From contig JBNKUQ010000013.1 of NCBI GenBank assembly GCA_050298695.1, positions 1-46,912 on the forward strand: a DNA stretch of 46,912 nt. The letters are read 5' to 3'. Source of the DNA: CANLBN01 sp050298695. GTDB lineage: Bacteria > Pseudomonadota > Gammaproteobacteria > Pseudomonadales > Cellvibrionaceae. Below are positions 25,577 through 34,141 of the stretch, in pieces. Below the pieces are notes generated by a model. That model was not told where the DNA came from. It saw nothing but the letters and a program-made list of their open reading frames with translations, and searched no databases. Each line of letters opens with the position of its first letter. The stretch's first letter is position 1. The position numbers and the translations under genes were made by a program.

Positions 25577-26805
25577 TAAATGCCTAAACCTATATCCACA
25601 TCAAATGCGTCACCAATTTGCTCTCCTAGAGACGATTGATGTTTTTGCTGCTGTGTCAGGTAATCATCAAATCCAGTTTCTGTATCAATATGTGTATTTT
25701 CAAGAACGAAACGTGTCATTCGTACTTTTGCCCAAGCAAGACCGAAGCCTAAAGTGAAAATAATAATAAATAAATTACTCATCGTAATCCATGCGAATGA
25801 GCGTGCTTTTAAGCTTGAGTTTAATGCGATTTTTTCATCTAGTTTGGTGTTGTTAACAATGTAATTGCGTTGGCGGGTATGTGCGTAAGCGTTGATTAGA
25901 AAGCCGCAGAAAAACATACCAAGATACATAACAATAACAATAAAAATGACGCCGCTCTCATTCATGGATTCAAGCTGGCCTGAACCATCCATATTGTTAG
26001 CAAGCTTTAGTAATTCTGGTAGGCCAAAAGTGAGTGCGGCTACTATTGCAATGATGATGTAAAAACCTAAAAAAACTAGTATGGCTAGGCCAATAGTTTT
26101 CAGTAGTATCTTGATGAAAACCATGGTTTTTAGATCTACGCTAAAACGCCCTTGGCCATAGCGAGAGCCATTAATGATATACATCGAATTGCGCTTTTTC
26201 ATAAGAGCAAACAGGTAAATGGATAGCAGGATGGCGGCAATAATAGCAACGATCAGTACGGCAAAAACTCCACCATATGAACCTGGGTCGCTAAATGCCG
26301 CTTCTGGGTTGGCATAACTTCTATAGGCTAGGTATGTAGGAATGGCAATGAGTGCTGCGGGTATGCCATAAATACATAAAAACAGCAAAAGAGGTAACAG
26401 TAAGAAGTTGATGTAAGCTTGTCCCAGTGAGCCTTCAAAGCTAAAGCGTACGTTGCTGAAACTGGTCATTCTTAGGCTAAACATCAGGCTTCGCCATATC
26501 ACCCACGGAATAGCTGCTAAGAGTAAGGCTAAAACGACAATGCCGCCAGCTAAGGATATTTGTTGGATAATGGTGTAACCAATAAATAACCCCATGGCAA
26601 TTAGATAGCCCTTGAAAATTTGCTCGCCTGTAGCATGGTACTCAAAATTTCTGTCTTCGAGGTAGGTATTGCCGTAAAAGTATCGTAGATTCCGTACTTT
26701 TGCCCAGGGATAATAAATACCTACGGTAATAGCGGTTAACAGGATATTGACGATCCAAATTTTAAAATATTCATAGCCTGAGCCAGTGAAGCGTAACGTT
26801 TTCAT
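25576..26805 (-). CDS. DUF898 (YjgN-like) polytopic inner-membrane protein
   Basis: This 409-residue membrane protein contains two repeats of the YjgN/DUF898 unit. The family pattern is visible at the N-terminus (FTGSGYEYFKIWIVNILLTAITVGIYYPWAKVRNLRYFYGNTYLE) and again in a degenerate form at the C-terminus (ITMSNLFIIIFTLGFGLAWAKVRMTRFVLENTHI). About eight hydrophobic segments lie between. The biochemical function of this family is not established. It is translationally coupled to the downstream M48 peptidase, a pairing that suggests a joint envelope role. Its promoter should lie in the region shared with the divergent rpsL unit. Confidence 0.85.
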   Translation of the reverse strand: MKTLRFTGSGYEYFKIWIVNILLTAITVGIYYPWAKVRNLRYFYGNTYLEDRNFEYHATGEQIFKGYLIAMGLFIGYTIIQQISLAGGIVVLALLLAAIPWVIWRSLMFSLRMTSFSNVRFSFEGSLGQAYINFLLLPLLLFLCIYGIPAALIAIPTYLAYRSYANPEAAFSDPGSYGGVFAVLIVAIIAAILLSIYLFALMKKRNSMYIINGSRYGQGRFSVDLKTMVFIKILLKTIGLAILVFLGFYIIIAIVAALTFGLPELLKLANNMDGSGQLESMNESGVIFIVIVMYLGMFFCGFLINAYAHTRQRNYIVNNTKLDEKIALNSSLKARSFAWITMSNLFIIIFTLGFGLAWAKVRMTRFVLENTHIDTETGFDDYLTQQQKHQSSLGEQIGDAFDVDIGLGI

Positions 26806-27014
26806 TTTTATATTTTCCTTTAATAGCTTTAGATGATTCCGATTCTAAGCAATGAGCGCTTTTTGCTTAAAATAACCGCGATATTATGTCTCAAAAATCG
26901 CCAAAGAGCTATCTGCGGCTATGGTTGAGTGTGATCTATTTCATAGAAATCAATGGCATAGATGATGAGTGGACTATTGTGGTCGTCGTCATTGAGAGTG
27001 GCCCGTGATTGAGG

Positions 27015-27043
27015 TTGACTAATCGGACCTCTATCCGTACAAT
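27015..27043 (+). promoter_or_regulatory. Sigma70 promoter of rpsL-rpsG
   Basis: TTGACT (27015-27020), a 17-bp spacer and TACAAT (27038-27043) are followed by a GC-rich discriminator (GCGCC). This is the typical layout of stringently controlled ribosomal promoters. It shows that rpsL is transcribed independently of the distant rpoBC operon. Confidence 0.8.
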
Positions 27044-27046
27044 GCG

Positions 27047-27068
27047 CCACCCCTGTTTCTGGGGGTGG
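27047..27068 (+). promoter_or_regulatory. Stem-loop at the 5' end of the rpsL leader
   Basis: CCACCCC (27047-27053) pairs with GGGGTGG (27062-27068) across an 8-nt loop. It starts about 4 bases after the -10 box, so it would form at or near the very 5' end of the transcript and may stabilise it. A short T-rich segment follows, so weak attenuation is also possible. Confidence 0.5.
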
Positions 27069-27174
27069 ACTTTATTGTCTTATCATTTTAACCCTTTAAA
27101 TGGCGCTGCTATCTTATATCAAGCCAGCAGAGTCTATTAAAAGTTTATTGAATTACTATCTTTGGAGTTTATTG

Positions 27175-27546
27175 ATGGCAACGATCAACCAATTGGTTCG
27201 TAAGCCTAGAAAACGTAAAGTACAAAAGAGCGACGTCCCTGCATTGCAGGCAAATCCTCAAAAACGCGGTGTCTGCACACGCGTTTACACTACTACTCCT
27301 AAGAAGCCAAACTCAGCCTTGCGTAAGGTTTGCCGTGTGCGCCTAACCAATGGTTTTGAGGTAACTTCTTATATCGGTGGTGAGGGACACAACTTGCAAG
27401 AACATAGTGTTGTACTCATCCGTGGCGGTCGTGTAAAAGACTTGCCTGGTGTACGTTACCACACTGTTCGCGGTAGTCTCGATACTTCTGGTGTCGCAGA
27501 CCGTAAGCAAGGTCGTTCTAAGTATGGTACTAAGCGCCCTAAATAA
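27175..27546 (+). CDS. rpsL: 30S ribosomal protein S12
   Basis: This is the decoding-site protein of the small subunit, 123 residues, the normal length. The start is ATG 27175, with GGAG at 27164-27167 and the conserved MATINQLVRKPR N-terminus; the longer upstream frame is not S12. The PKKPNSALRKVCRVRLTNG loop and the VKDLPGVRYHTVRG loop both keep the lysines that are usually altered in streptomycin-resistant mutants, so a wild-type, sensitive-type S12 is expected. It is first in the rpsL-rpsG unit, with rpsG 160 bp downstream. Confidence 0.98.
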   Translation: MATINQLVRKPRKRKVQKSDVPALQANPQKRGVCTRVYTTTPKKPNSALRKVCRVRLTNGFEVTSYIGGEGHNLQEHSVVLIRGGRVKDLPGVRYHTVRGSLDTSGVADRKQGRSKYGTKRPK

Positions 27547-27706
27547 GGCCTTTGTTCCTAAACCGTTTTTTAGATACAACTAAGAGTAAGGCTAAGCGCC
27601 CTTATATTTGCTGAGCAAATTTAGTAAAAGTAAGTAAAGCAACATAAGAGTTCTGTCTTAGATTTAACCTGAAACCGAGGCCGAGGCCAAAAAGAGGCTA
27701 TTTAGC

Positions 27707-28177
27707 ATGCCAAGAAGAAGAGTCGTCGCGAAACGCGAAATATTGCCAGATCCTAAATATGGCAATGTGACATTAGCAAAATTTATGAATATTTTGATGG
27801 TCAGCGGTAAGAAGTCTGTCGCTGAGCGCATTGTTTACGGTGCGTTAAAGATCGTTAGTGAAAAAGCAGGTAAAGATGCTTTGGAGCTATTTGATGAGGC
27901 TTTAGAAAACATTGCTCCTTTAGTGGAAGTGAAAGCGCGCCGTGTTGGTGGTGCGACTTATCAGGTGCCTGTTGAAGTGCGTCCCGCTCGTCGTGAAGCG
28001 CTTGCCATGCGTTGGTTGGTTGAGTTTTCACGCAAGCGCAGTGAAAAATCAATGCCAGCTCGTTTAGCGGGTGAGTTATTGGATGCGTCGCAAGGTAAAG
28101 GCTCTGCGGTTAAAAAGCGTGAAGACGTTCACCGTATGGCTGAAGCGAACAAAGCGTTCTCGCACTATCGCTTCTAA
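27707..28177 (+). CDS. rpsG: 30S ribosomal protein S7
   Basis: S7 nucleates assembly of the 30S head and contacts the 3' domain of 16S rRNA. The protein is 156 residues, as is usual, with N-terminus MPRRRVVAKREILPDPKYG and the conserved RVGGATYQVPVEVRPARREALAMRW segment. It ends KAFSHYRF. A GAGG-like ribosome-binding site lies before ATG 27707. A clear terminator 20 bp after the stop separates it from fusA, although these two genes are commonly in one operon. Confidence 0.98.
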   Translation: MPRRRVVAKREILPDPKYGNVTLAKFMNILMVSGKKSVAERIVYGALKIVSEKAGKDALELFDEALENIAPLVEVKARRVGGATYQVPVEVRPARREALAMRWLVEFSRKRSEKSMPARLAGELLDASQGKGSAVKKREDVHRMAEANKAFSHYRF

Positions 28178-28196
28178 ATTATTATCTTGTCGCTAT

Positions 28197-28224
28197 AAAG
28201 GCAGCTATAATGGCTGCCTTTTTT
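28197..28224 (+). terminator. Rho-independent terminator after rpsG
   Basis: AAAGGCAGC (28197-28205) pairs with GCTGCCTTT (28213-28221) across a 7-nt loop and is followed by further T residues. It should end most rpsL-rpsG transcripts before fusA. Confidence 0.85.
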
Positions 28225-28251
28225 ATGTATAGGAAGTACGGTATCCCGTGG

Positions 28252-28323
28252 GCGCATGGATGCGCAGGAACGGGGCATGCCCATGGATGGGCGGTATGCT
28301 GGTAACGCAGGAGCAGTTACCAG
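28252..28323. repeat. Cluster of short palindromes between rpsG and fusA
   Basis: Three hairpins lie in a row. GCGCAT-GG-ATGCGC is at 28252-28265 and GCCCAT-GG-ATGGGC at 28279-28292; both carry the core CATGGATG. CTGGTAAC and GTTACCAG lie at 28299-28306 and 28316-28323 with a 9-nt loop. A 10-bp palindrome GGGCATGCCC at 28273-28282 overlaps the second. This looks like an inserted intergenic mosaic repeat rather than ribosomal leader sequence. Confidence 0.6.
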
Positions 28324-28344
28324 TATCGTTTCAGGAATAAGGTG

Positions 28345-28372
28345 TTGTCAAAATCTGTTGGACATCTAAATT
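28345..28372 (+). promoter_or_regulatory. Candidate sigma70 promoter for fusA-tuf
   Basis: TTGTCA (28345-28350), a 16-bp spacer and TAAATT (28367-28372) lie 34 bp before the fusA start codon. The -35 box matches the consensus at five of six positions. It lies downstream of the rpsG terminator and the palindrome cluster, as needed if fusA-tuf is a separate unit. Confidence 0.45.
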
Positions 28373-28406
28373 ACCCCCAAACTTTAATAAATTACGGAGA
28401 AATCCC

Positions 28407-30506
28407 TTGGCCCGTAAAACCCCCATCGCACGCTATCGTAATATAGGTATTGTTGCCCATGTTGATGCGGGCAAAACCACGACGACAGAGCGCGTACTTT
28501 TCTATACTGGATTATCCCATAAAATTGGTGAGGTGCATGATGGTGCGGCTACCATGGATTGGATGGAGCAAGAGCAAGAGCGCGGTATCACCATTACTTC
28601 CGCAGCAACTACCTGCTTCTGGGCGGGTATGCAACAACAGTTTGATCAGCACCGGATTAATATTATCGATACCCCAGGGCATGTTGATTTCACCATTGAG
28701 GTTGAGCGTTCTTTGCGTGTGCTTGATGGTGCCGTTGTTGTTTTATGTGGCGCATCAGGTGTGCAACCGCAAACAGAAACCGTATGGCGACAAGCCAATA
28801 AATACGAAGTTCCGCGTATCGTGTTCGTGAATAAGATGGACCGCGCTGGTGCTGATTTTATGCGGGTGGTTGGCCAGCTGAAAGACCGCCTTAATGCGAC
28901 TCCTGTTCCTTTGCAAATGACTATCGGTTCAGAAGATCAGTTCAAAGGAGTGGTCGATCTTATCAAAATGAAGGCGATTCTTTGGAATGAGGCTGATCAA
29001 GGTATGACTTTTGATTATGCTGACATTCCTGAAGAGTTACTGGCGGAATGTGAAGCTATGCGTGAACAGCTGGTTGAGTCTGCAGCGGAGGCAAATGAAG
29101 AATTGATGGATAAATACTTAGAGGGTGAAACTTTAAGTGAAGAAGAGATCAAGGGCGCTATCCGTCAACGAACCCTTGCCAATGAAATTGTTCCTGTCTT
29201 TGGAGGCTCTGCTTTTAAGAATAAAGGCGTGCAGGCTGTACTAGACGCCGTTATTGAGTACTTGCCATCACCGAAAGAAGTGAAAGCAATCGAAGGTGTG
29301 CTAGACGACGAAGAAACCGTGGCCACCCGCGAAGCGGATGATAGTGCACCGTTCTCTGCCTTGGCATTTAAAATTGCAACGGATCCTTTTGTGGGCACCT
29401 TAACTTTTTTCCGTGTTTATTCTGGCAAATTAGAGAGCGGCACTGCTGTTTACAACTCGGTTAAGCAGAAGAAAGAGCGTGTCGGGCGCATGGTGCAAAT
29501 GCATGCGAACTCGCGAGAAGAAATTAAAGAGGTATTGGCGGGTGACATTGCTGCGGCTATTGGCCTTAAGGATGTCACGACGGGTGATACGCTTTGTGCA
29601 GAAGACGGCAAAATTATTCTTGAGCGGATGGATTTTCCCGAGCCCGTCATTTCTGTTGCGGTAGAGCCAAGAACCCAAGCAGATCAGGAAAAGATGGGTA
29701 TCGCATTGGGTAAGCTTGCGCAAGAAGACCCTTCATTCCGTGTGAAAACGGATGAAGAAACTGGACAGACGATTATCTCGGGTATGGGTGAGTTGCATTT
29801 GGATATCATCGTGGATCGTATGCGGCGAGAGTTCAATGTTGAAGCCAATATCGGCAAGCCGCAGGTCGCTTATCGCGAGCACATAACGGCTACTTGTGAA
29901 ATTGAAGGGAAATTCGTGCGTCAATCTGGTGGGCGTGGGCAATACGGACATGTGTGGATTAAGTTTGAACCGGCAGAAGATGGCAATGCTGAAGGTTTAG
30001 AGTTTGTTAATGAGATTGTTGGGGGTGTCGTGCCCAAGGAATATATTCCCGCCATTGAGAAGGGTGTCGTTGAGCAAATGAAAAATGGTGTTCTAGCGGG
30101 CTATCCTTTGCTAGGTTTAAAGGCGACCTTATACGATGGATCCTTCCATGATGTTGACTCTAATGAAATGGCGTTTAAAATTGCCGCCTCTATGGCAACG
30201 AAAAAATTGGCTGATGTCGGTGGCGCTAAGCTGCTTGAGCCGATGATGAAAGTCGAGGTCGTCACACCTGAAGAAAATATGGGTGATGTTGTAGGTGACC
30301 TTAACCGACGCCGTGGCATGATTCTAGGTATGGAAGATATGGTATCTGGAAAGATTGTCAATGCGGAAGTGCCCTTGGCTGAAATGTTTGGTTATGCAAC
30401 CGATTTGCGTTCGGCAACCCAGGGGCGTGCAACATTTACCATGGAATTTGAAAAATATTCTGAGGCGCCTAATAACGTCGCAGAAGAAATTATGGCTAAG
30501 CGTTAA
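28407..30506 (+). CDS. fusA: Translation elongation factor G
   Basis: EF-G is the GTPase that drives ribosomal translocation and, with RRF, recycling. The protein has 699 residues and all the G motifs: AHVDAGKTTTTE (P loop, about 18-29), RGITITSAATT (switch I), DTPGHVDF (G3) and NKMD (G4). Domains II-V follow normally, with RQSGGRGQYGHVWI in domain IV. The start is TTG 28407, with GGAG about 8 bp upstream and the conserved MARKTPIARYRNIGI N-terminus. It is 53 bp upstream of tuf and is the canonical housekeeping copy, judged by its place next to rpsG and tuf. Confidence 0.97.
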   Translation: MARKTPIARYRNIGIVAHVDAGKTTTTERVLFYTGLSHKIGEVHDGAATMDWMEQEQERGITITSAATTCFWAGMQQQFDQHRINIIDTPGHVDFTIEVERSLRVLDGAVVVLCGASGVQPQTETVWRQANKYEVPRIVFVNKMDRAGADFMRVVGQLKDRLNATPVPLQMTIGSEDQFKGVVDLIKMKAILWNEADQGMTFDYADIPEELLAECEAMREQLVESAAEANEELMDKYLEGETLSEEEIKGAIRQRTLANEIVPVFGGSAFKNKGVQAVLDAVIEYLPSPKEVKAIEGVLDDEETVATREADDSAPFSALAFKIATDPFVGTLTFFRVYSGKLESGTAVYNSVKQKKERVGRMVQMHANSREEIKEVLAGDIAAAIGLKDVTTGDTLCAEDGKIILERMDFPEPVISVAVEPRTQADQEKMGIALGKLAQEDPSFRVKTDEETGQTIISGMGELHLDIIVDRMRREFNVEANIGKPQVAYREHITATCEIEGKFVRQSGGRGQYGHVWIKFEPAEDGNAEGLEFVNEIVGGVVPKEYIPAIEKGVVEQMKNGVLAGYPLLGLKATLYDGSFHDVDSNEMAFKIAASMATKKLADVGGAKLLEPMMKVEVVTPEENMGDVVGDLNRRRGMILGMEDMVSGKIVNAEVPLAEMFGYATDLRSATQGRATFTMEFEKYSEAPNNVAEEIMAKR

Positions 30507-30559
30507 ATGCTTAGCGCACCTTAATCATTGCTAACCATTACCAAAAGGGGATTAATAGA

Positions 30560-31783
30560 GTGGCAAAAGAAAAGTTTGAACGTAACAAGCCCCACGTCAA
30601 TGTGGGCACAATTGGTCATGTTGACCATGGTAAAACCACGTTAACCGCGGCGTTAACGCGTGTGTGTGCAGAAGTTTGGGGTGGTACAGCCGTTGCTTTT
30701 GACGGTATCGATAATGCGCCTGAAGAGCGTGAGCGCGGTATTACCATTGCGACCTCACACGTTGAATACGATTCTCCAACGCGCCACTACGCGCACGTTG
30801 ACTGTCCAGGACACGCCGACTATGTGAAAAACATGATTACCGGTGCGGCTCAAATGGACGGCGCGATCCTTGTTTGTGGTGCGACCGATGGTCCTATGCC
30901 ACAAACTCGTGAACACATTTTGTTGTCTCGTCAAGTGGGTGTTCCTTACATCGTTGTCTTCTTAAACAAAGCCGACCTATTGGCAGAAGACTGTGGTGGT
31001 GTAGGTTCAGAAGAATACTCAGAAATGCTAGAACTCGTTGAAATGGAGTTGCGTGAGTTGCTAGACACTTATGAATTCCCAGGTGACGATACGCCCATTA
31101 TCGCCGGTTCTGCGTTGATGGCGCTAAACGGTCAAGATGACAACGAGTTAGGTACCTCTGCGGTTAAGAAATTGGTTGAGACCTTGGATGAGTATATTCC
31201 TGAGCCAGAGCGTGCGATTGATCAGCCGTTCTTGATGCCTATTGAAGACGTATTCTCGATTTCAGGTCGTGGTACGGTAGTTACCGGTCGTGTTGAGCGC
31301 GGTATCATTAAAGTGGGTGAAGAGATTGAAATCGTTGGTATCAAAGACACTACGAAAACCACGTGCACAGGCGTTGAAATGTTCCGCAAGTTGCTTGACG
31401 AAGGTCGTGCGGGTGAGAACGTGGGTGTGTTATTGCGTGGTACCAAGCGTGAAGAGATTGAGCGTGGACAAGTATTATGTAAACCGGGCTCAGTGAACCC
31501 GCATACCAAGTTTGAAGCGGAAATTTACGTATTGTCGAAAGATGAAGGTGGCCGTCATACGCCATTCTTTAAAGGCTACCGTCCCCAGTTTTACTTCCGT
31601 ACAACGGATGTAACCGGTGCGTGTGAATTACCAGAGGGTGTTGAGATGGTAATGCCTGGTGATAACGTCCAGATGGTTGTTACCTTGATTCACCCAATTG
31701 CGATGGAAGACGGTTTGCGTTTTGCGATTCGCGAAGGTGGCCGCACTGTTGGTGCGGGTGTTGTTGCGAAAATTATTGAATAA
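30560..31783 (+). CDS. tuf: Translation elongation factor Tu
   Basis: EF-Tu delivers aminoacyl-tRNA to the ribosome as a GTP complex. The protein has 407 residues, slightly longer than the 394 of E. coli; the extra residues lie mainly in the G domain (DCGGVGSEEYS region and nearby), as in pseudomonads and relatives. Motifs are GHVDHGKTTLT, RGITIATSHVEY, DCPGHADYVKNMITGA and NKAD. The start is GTG 30560, with AAGGGG at 30545-30550. It is followed by a strong terminator, and rpsJ and the S10 operon do not follow, unlike the usual str-S10 arrangement. Confidence 0.98.
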   Translation: MAKEKFERNKPHVNVGTIGHVDHGKTTLTAALTRVCAEVWGGTAVAFDGIDNAPEERERGITIATSHVEYDSPTRHYAHVDCPGHADYVKNMITGAAQMDGAILVCGATDGPMPQTREHILLSRQVGVPYIVVFLNKADLLAEDCGGVGSEEYSEMLELVEMELRELLDTYEFPGDDTPIIAGSALMALNGQDDNELGTSAVKKLVETLDEYIPEPERAIDQPFLMPIEDVFSISGRGTVVTGRVERGIIKVGEEIEIVGIKDTTKTTCTGVEMFRKLLDEGRAGENVGVLLRGTKREEIERGQVLCKPGSVNPHTKFEAEIYVLSKDEGGRHTPFFKGYRPQFYFRTTDVTGACELPEGVEMVMPGDNVQMVVTLIHPIAMEDGLRFAIREGGRTVGAGVVAKIIE

Positions 31784-31803
31784 TGTATTTATATTTATTG
31801 TTT

Positions 31804-31832
31804 AAAAAAGGTCGCCACAGGCGACCTTTTTT
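31804..31832 (+). terminator. Rho-independent terminator after tuf
   Basis: A perfect 13-bp stem (31804-31816 with 31820-31832) has an ACA loop, an A-rich left base and a T6 tail. It is one of the strongest terminators in the window and, being symmetrical, could act in both directions. Confidence 0.92.
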
Positions 31833-31944
31833 ATTCCCTGAATGCGCTTAACGAATTTAAGTATCTATTTTGGTGTGTTTTTGAGCGTTTTAATGGGACA
31901 AAGTATTTGCAATAAATTACCTCTACAAACCCTGCTGCATCATG

Positions 31945-31950
31945 TATAAT
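31945..31950 (+). promoter_or_regulatory. Consensus -10 box of the fusA2 promoter
   Basis: TATAAT is followed by the GC-rich discriminator GCCGCGC. The -35 region 17 bp upstream (CTACAA) is weak. It lies 113 bp after the tuf terminator and 55 bp before the second EF-G gene, giving that gene its own transcription start. Confidence 0.6.
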
Positions 31951-32005
31951 GCCGCGCATTTTTTATTCAGCACGCTTCGTGCACTATTAATCAACGAGTA
32001 ATCAC

Positions 32006-34090
32006 ATGACTGATCTATCCCTCTACAGAAATATTGGCATCTTCGCCCACGTTGACGCGGGCAAAACGACGACCACGGAACGTATTCTCAAGTTGACCGG
32101 TAAAATTCATAAAACCGGTGAAGTGCATGACGGTGAATCCACTACTGACTTTATGGAGCAAGAAGCTGAGCGTGGTATTACCATCCAGTCTGCAGCGGTC
32201 AGTTGTTTTTGGAAGGGCCACCGCTTTAACGTTATTGATACTCCGGGGCACGTTGACTTTACCGTAGAAGTGTATCGTTCACTAAAAGTCCTTGATGGTG
32301 GTATCGGTGTATTCTGTGGTTCGGGTGGTGTTGAGCCTCAATCAGAAACCAACTGGCGTTATGCCAACGAATCCGAAGTAGCCCGTGTTATTTTTGTTAA
32401 CAAATTAGACCGCATGGGTGCAGATTTCTACCGTGTTGTTGAGCAAATCAAAAAGGTATTGGGTGCAAATCCACTGGTGATGACCTTGCCTATTGGTATC
32501 GAAGACGAGTTTAAAGGTGTTGTTGATGTACTCACTAAAAAAGCATACATCTGGGATGACACGGGTTTACCAGAAAATTACACCATTGAAGATGTTCCAG
32601 CGGATATGGTTGATAAAGTTAACGAATATCATGAGTTGTTAATAGAGACGGCCGTTGAGCAAGACGATGACTTGATGATGGCCTATATGGAAGGTGAGGA
32701 GCCTTCTATCGAAGATATTAAGCGTTGTATCCGTAAGGGTACTAACTCCTTGACCTTCTTCCCAACTTACTGTGGTTCTGCCTTTAAAAACAAAGGTGTT
32801 CAAAATGTATTGGATGCGGTTGTTGATTACCTGCCTGCGCCAACAGAAGTTGAGCCCCAACCACTAACAGATGAAGAAGGTAATGAAACAGGCGAAGTAG
32901 CAACCGTTTCTGCAGATGAGCCCTTGCGTGCCTTAGCATTTAAAATTATGGATGACCGTTTTGGCGCCTTAACCTTTGTGCGTATTTACTCGGGTAAGTT
33001 AAACAAGGGTGACACGATTCTGAACTCTTTCACGGGTAAAACAGAGCGTGTTGGGCGCATGGTGGAGATGCAAGCCAATGAGCGTAACGAGCTTAGTGGT
33101 GCTCAAGCGGGTGACATTATCGCTATTGTTGGTATGAAGAATGTACAGACTGGTCATACCCTGTGTGATCCAAAACATCCTTGTACCTTGGAAGCGATGG
33201 TATTCCCAGACCCCGTTATTTCTATTGCGGTTGCTCCTAAAGATAAAGCCGGTGTTGAAAAAATGGGTATCGCCATCGGTAAGATGGTTGCAGAAGACCC
33301 ATCATTCCAGGTTGAGACCGATGAAGACTCTGGTGAGACTATCCTAAAAGGGATGGGTGAGCTGCATTTGGATATTAAAGTCGATATCCTTAAGCGTACT
33401 TATGGTGTTGAGCTGCTTGTTGGTCAACCGCAGGTGGCCTATCGAGAAACCATTACTAAGCCTGTTGAAGATAGCTATACCCATAAGAAACAGTCGGGTG
33501 GTTCGGGTCAATTTGGTAAGATTGATTACCGCATTCGCCCAGGTGAGCCAGGTTCTGGTTTTAAGTTTGAGTCAACCGTTGTGGGTGGTAACGTTCCTAA
33601 GGAATTCTTCCCAGCGATTGAGAAAGGCTTTAAGTTAATGATGCAAGAAGGTCCTCTTGCTAAGTTCCCTGTGTTAGATGTCGAAGTTGAGTTGTTCGAT
33701 GGTTCATACCATGCGGTTGACTCGTCGGCCATTGCCTTCGAAATTGCTGCAAAAGGTGCTTTCCGCCAGTCCATGCCTAAAGCGGGTCCGCAGCTTCTTG
33801 AGCCTATCATGAAAGTTGATGTATTCACTCCAGACGATCACGTAGGTGATGTGATTGGTGACTTAAACCGTCGTCGTGGCATGATCAAAGACCAGGAGCC
33901 TGGTGTGACGGGTGTTCGCATTAAGGCAGATGTACCACTGTCTGAAATGTTTGGTTATATCGGCCACTTGCGTACCATCACGTCTGGTCGTGGTCAATTC
34001 TCTATGGAATTCTCACACTACTTGCCATGCCCAACCCAGGTTGCTGAAGACGTCATTGCCAAAGAGAAAGAAAAGAGAGAACAGAAATAG
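32006..34090 (+). CDS. fusA2: Second elongation factor G paralogue (EF-G2)
   Basis: This 694-residue EF-G paralogue has an intact GTPase domain (AHVDAGKTTTTE, RGITIQSAAVS, DTPGHVDF, NKLD) and domains II-V. It differs clearly from the first copy: for example KKQSGGSGQFGKIDYRI in domain IV replaces RQSGGRGQYGHVWI, and the C-terminus is Lys/Glu-rich. Second EF-G copies of this kind occur in Vibrio, Alteromonas and Pseudomonas relatives, and some have specialised roles (translocation under stress, or recycling). Having it directly after tuf, on its own promoter and with its own terminator, is less common. It may be a duplication that stayed near the parent locus or an older paralogue; phylogeny would tell. 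Confidence 0.93.
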   Translation: MTDLSLYRNIGIFAHVDAGKTTTTERILKLTGKIHKTGEVHDGESTTDFMEQEAERGITIQSAAVSCFWKGHRFNVIDTPGHVDFTVEVYRSLKVLDGGIGVFCGSGGVEPQSETNWRYANESEVARVIFVNKLDRMGADFYRVVEQIKKVLGANPLVMTLPIGIEDEFKGVVDVLTKKAYIWDDTGLPENYTIEDVPADMVDKVNEYHELLIETAVEQDDDLMMAYMEGEEPSIEDIKRCIRKGTNSLTFFPTYCGSAFKNKGVQNVLDAVVDYLPAPTEVEPQPLTDEEGNETGEVATVSADEPLRALAFKIMDDRFGALTFVRIYSGKLNKGDTILNSFTGKTERVGRMVEMQANERNELSGAQAGDIIAIVGMKNVQTGHTLCDPKHPCTLEAMVFPDPVISIAVAPKDKAGVEKMGIAIGKMVAEDPSFQVETDEDSGETILKGMGELHLDIKVDILKRTYGVELLVGQPQVAYRETITKPVEDSYTHKKQSGGSGQFGKIDYRIRPGEPGSGFKFESTVVGGNVPKEFFPAIEKGFKLMMQEGPLAKFPVLDVEVELFDGSYHAVDSSAIAFEIAAKGAFRQSMPKAGPQLLEPIMKVDVFTPDDHVGDVIGDLNRRRGMIKDQEPGVTGVRIKADVPLSEMFGYIGHLRTITSGRGQFSMEFSHYLPCPTQVAEDVIAKEKEKREQK

Positions 34091-34109
34091 ATTCTTTCTC
34101 GTGAGTCTC

Positions 34110-34141
34110 AAAGCCCCCCAGCCAACACTGCGGGGCTTTTA
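34110..34141 (+). terminator. Terminator after fusA2
   Basis: AAAGCCCC (34110-34117) pairs with GGGGCTTT (34132-34139), with an inner CAG/CTG helix and a T-rich 3' end. It overlaps the stop codon of the convergent hydrolase gene at 34139-34141, so one short segment serves both 3' ends. Confidence 0.85.

Larger units (their letters stand above)
26806..27174. other. Divergent intergenic region between the DUF898 gene and rpsL
   Basis: This 369-bp gap holds the sigma70 promoter and leader hairpin of rpsL at its right end, annotated separately. On the left, AAGCAA and TTGCTT near 26848-26870 form a weak 6-bp hairpin. An open frame from 27100 joins rpsL in frame, but it begins downstream of the promoter without a ribosome-binding site and is not part of S12. 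No other gene is seen. Confidence 0.6.

Noticed and set aside
27100..27174. In-frame N-terminal extension of S12
   Set aside because: S12 is conserved from MATINQL, GGAG at 27164-27167 marks the ATG at 27175, and the extension would make an abnormal protein.
28252..28323. CRISPR-like or tandem repeat array
   Set aside because: The units differ in sequence and length, and there are no regular spacers; they are adjacent hairpins.
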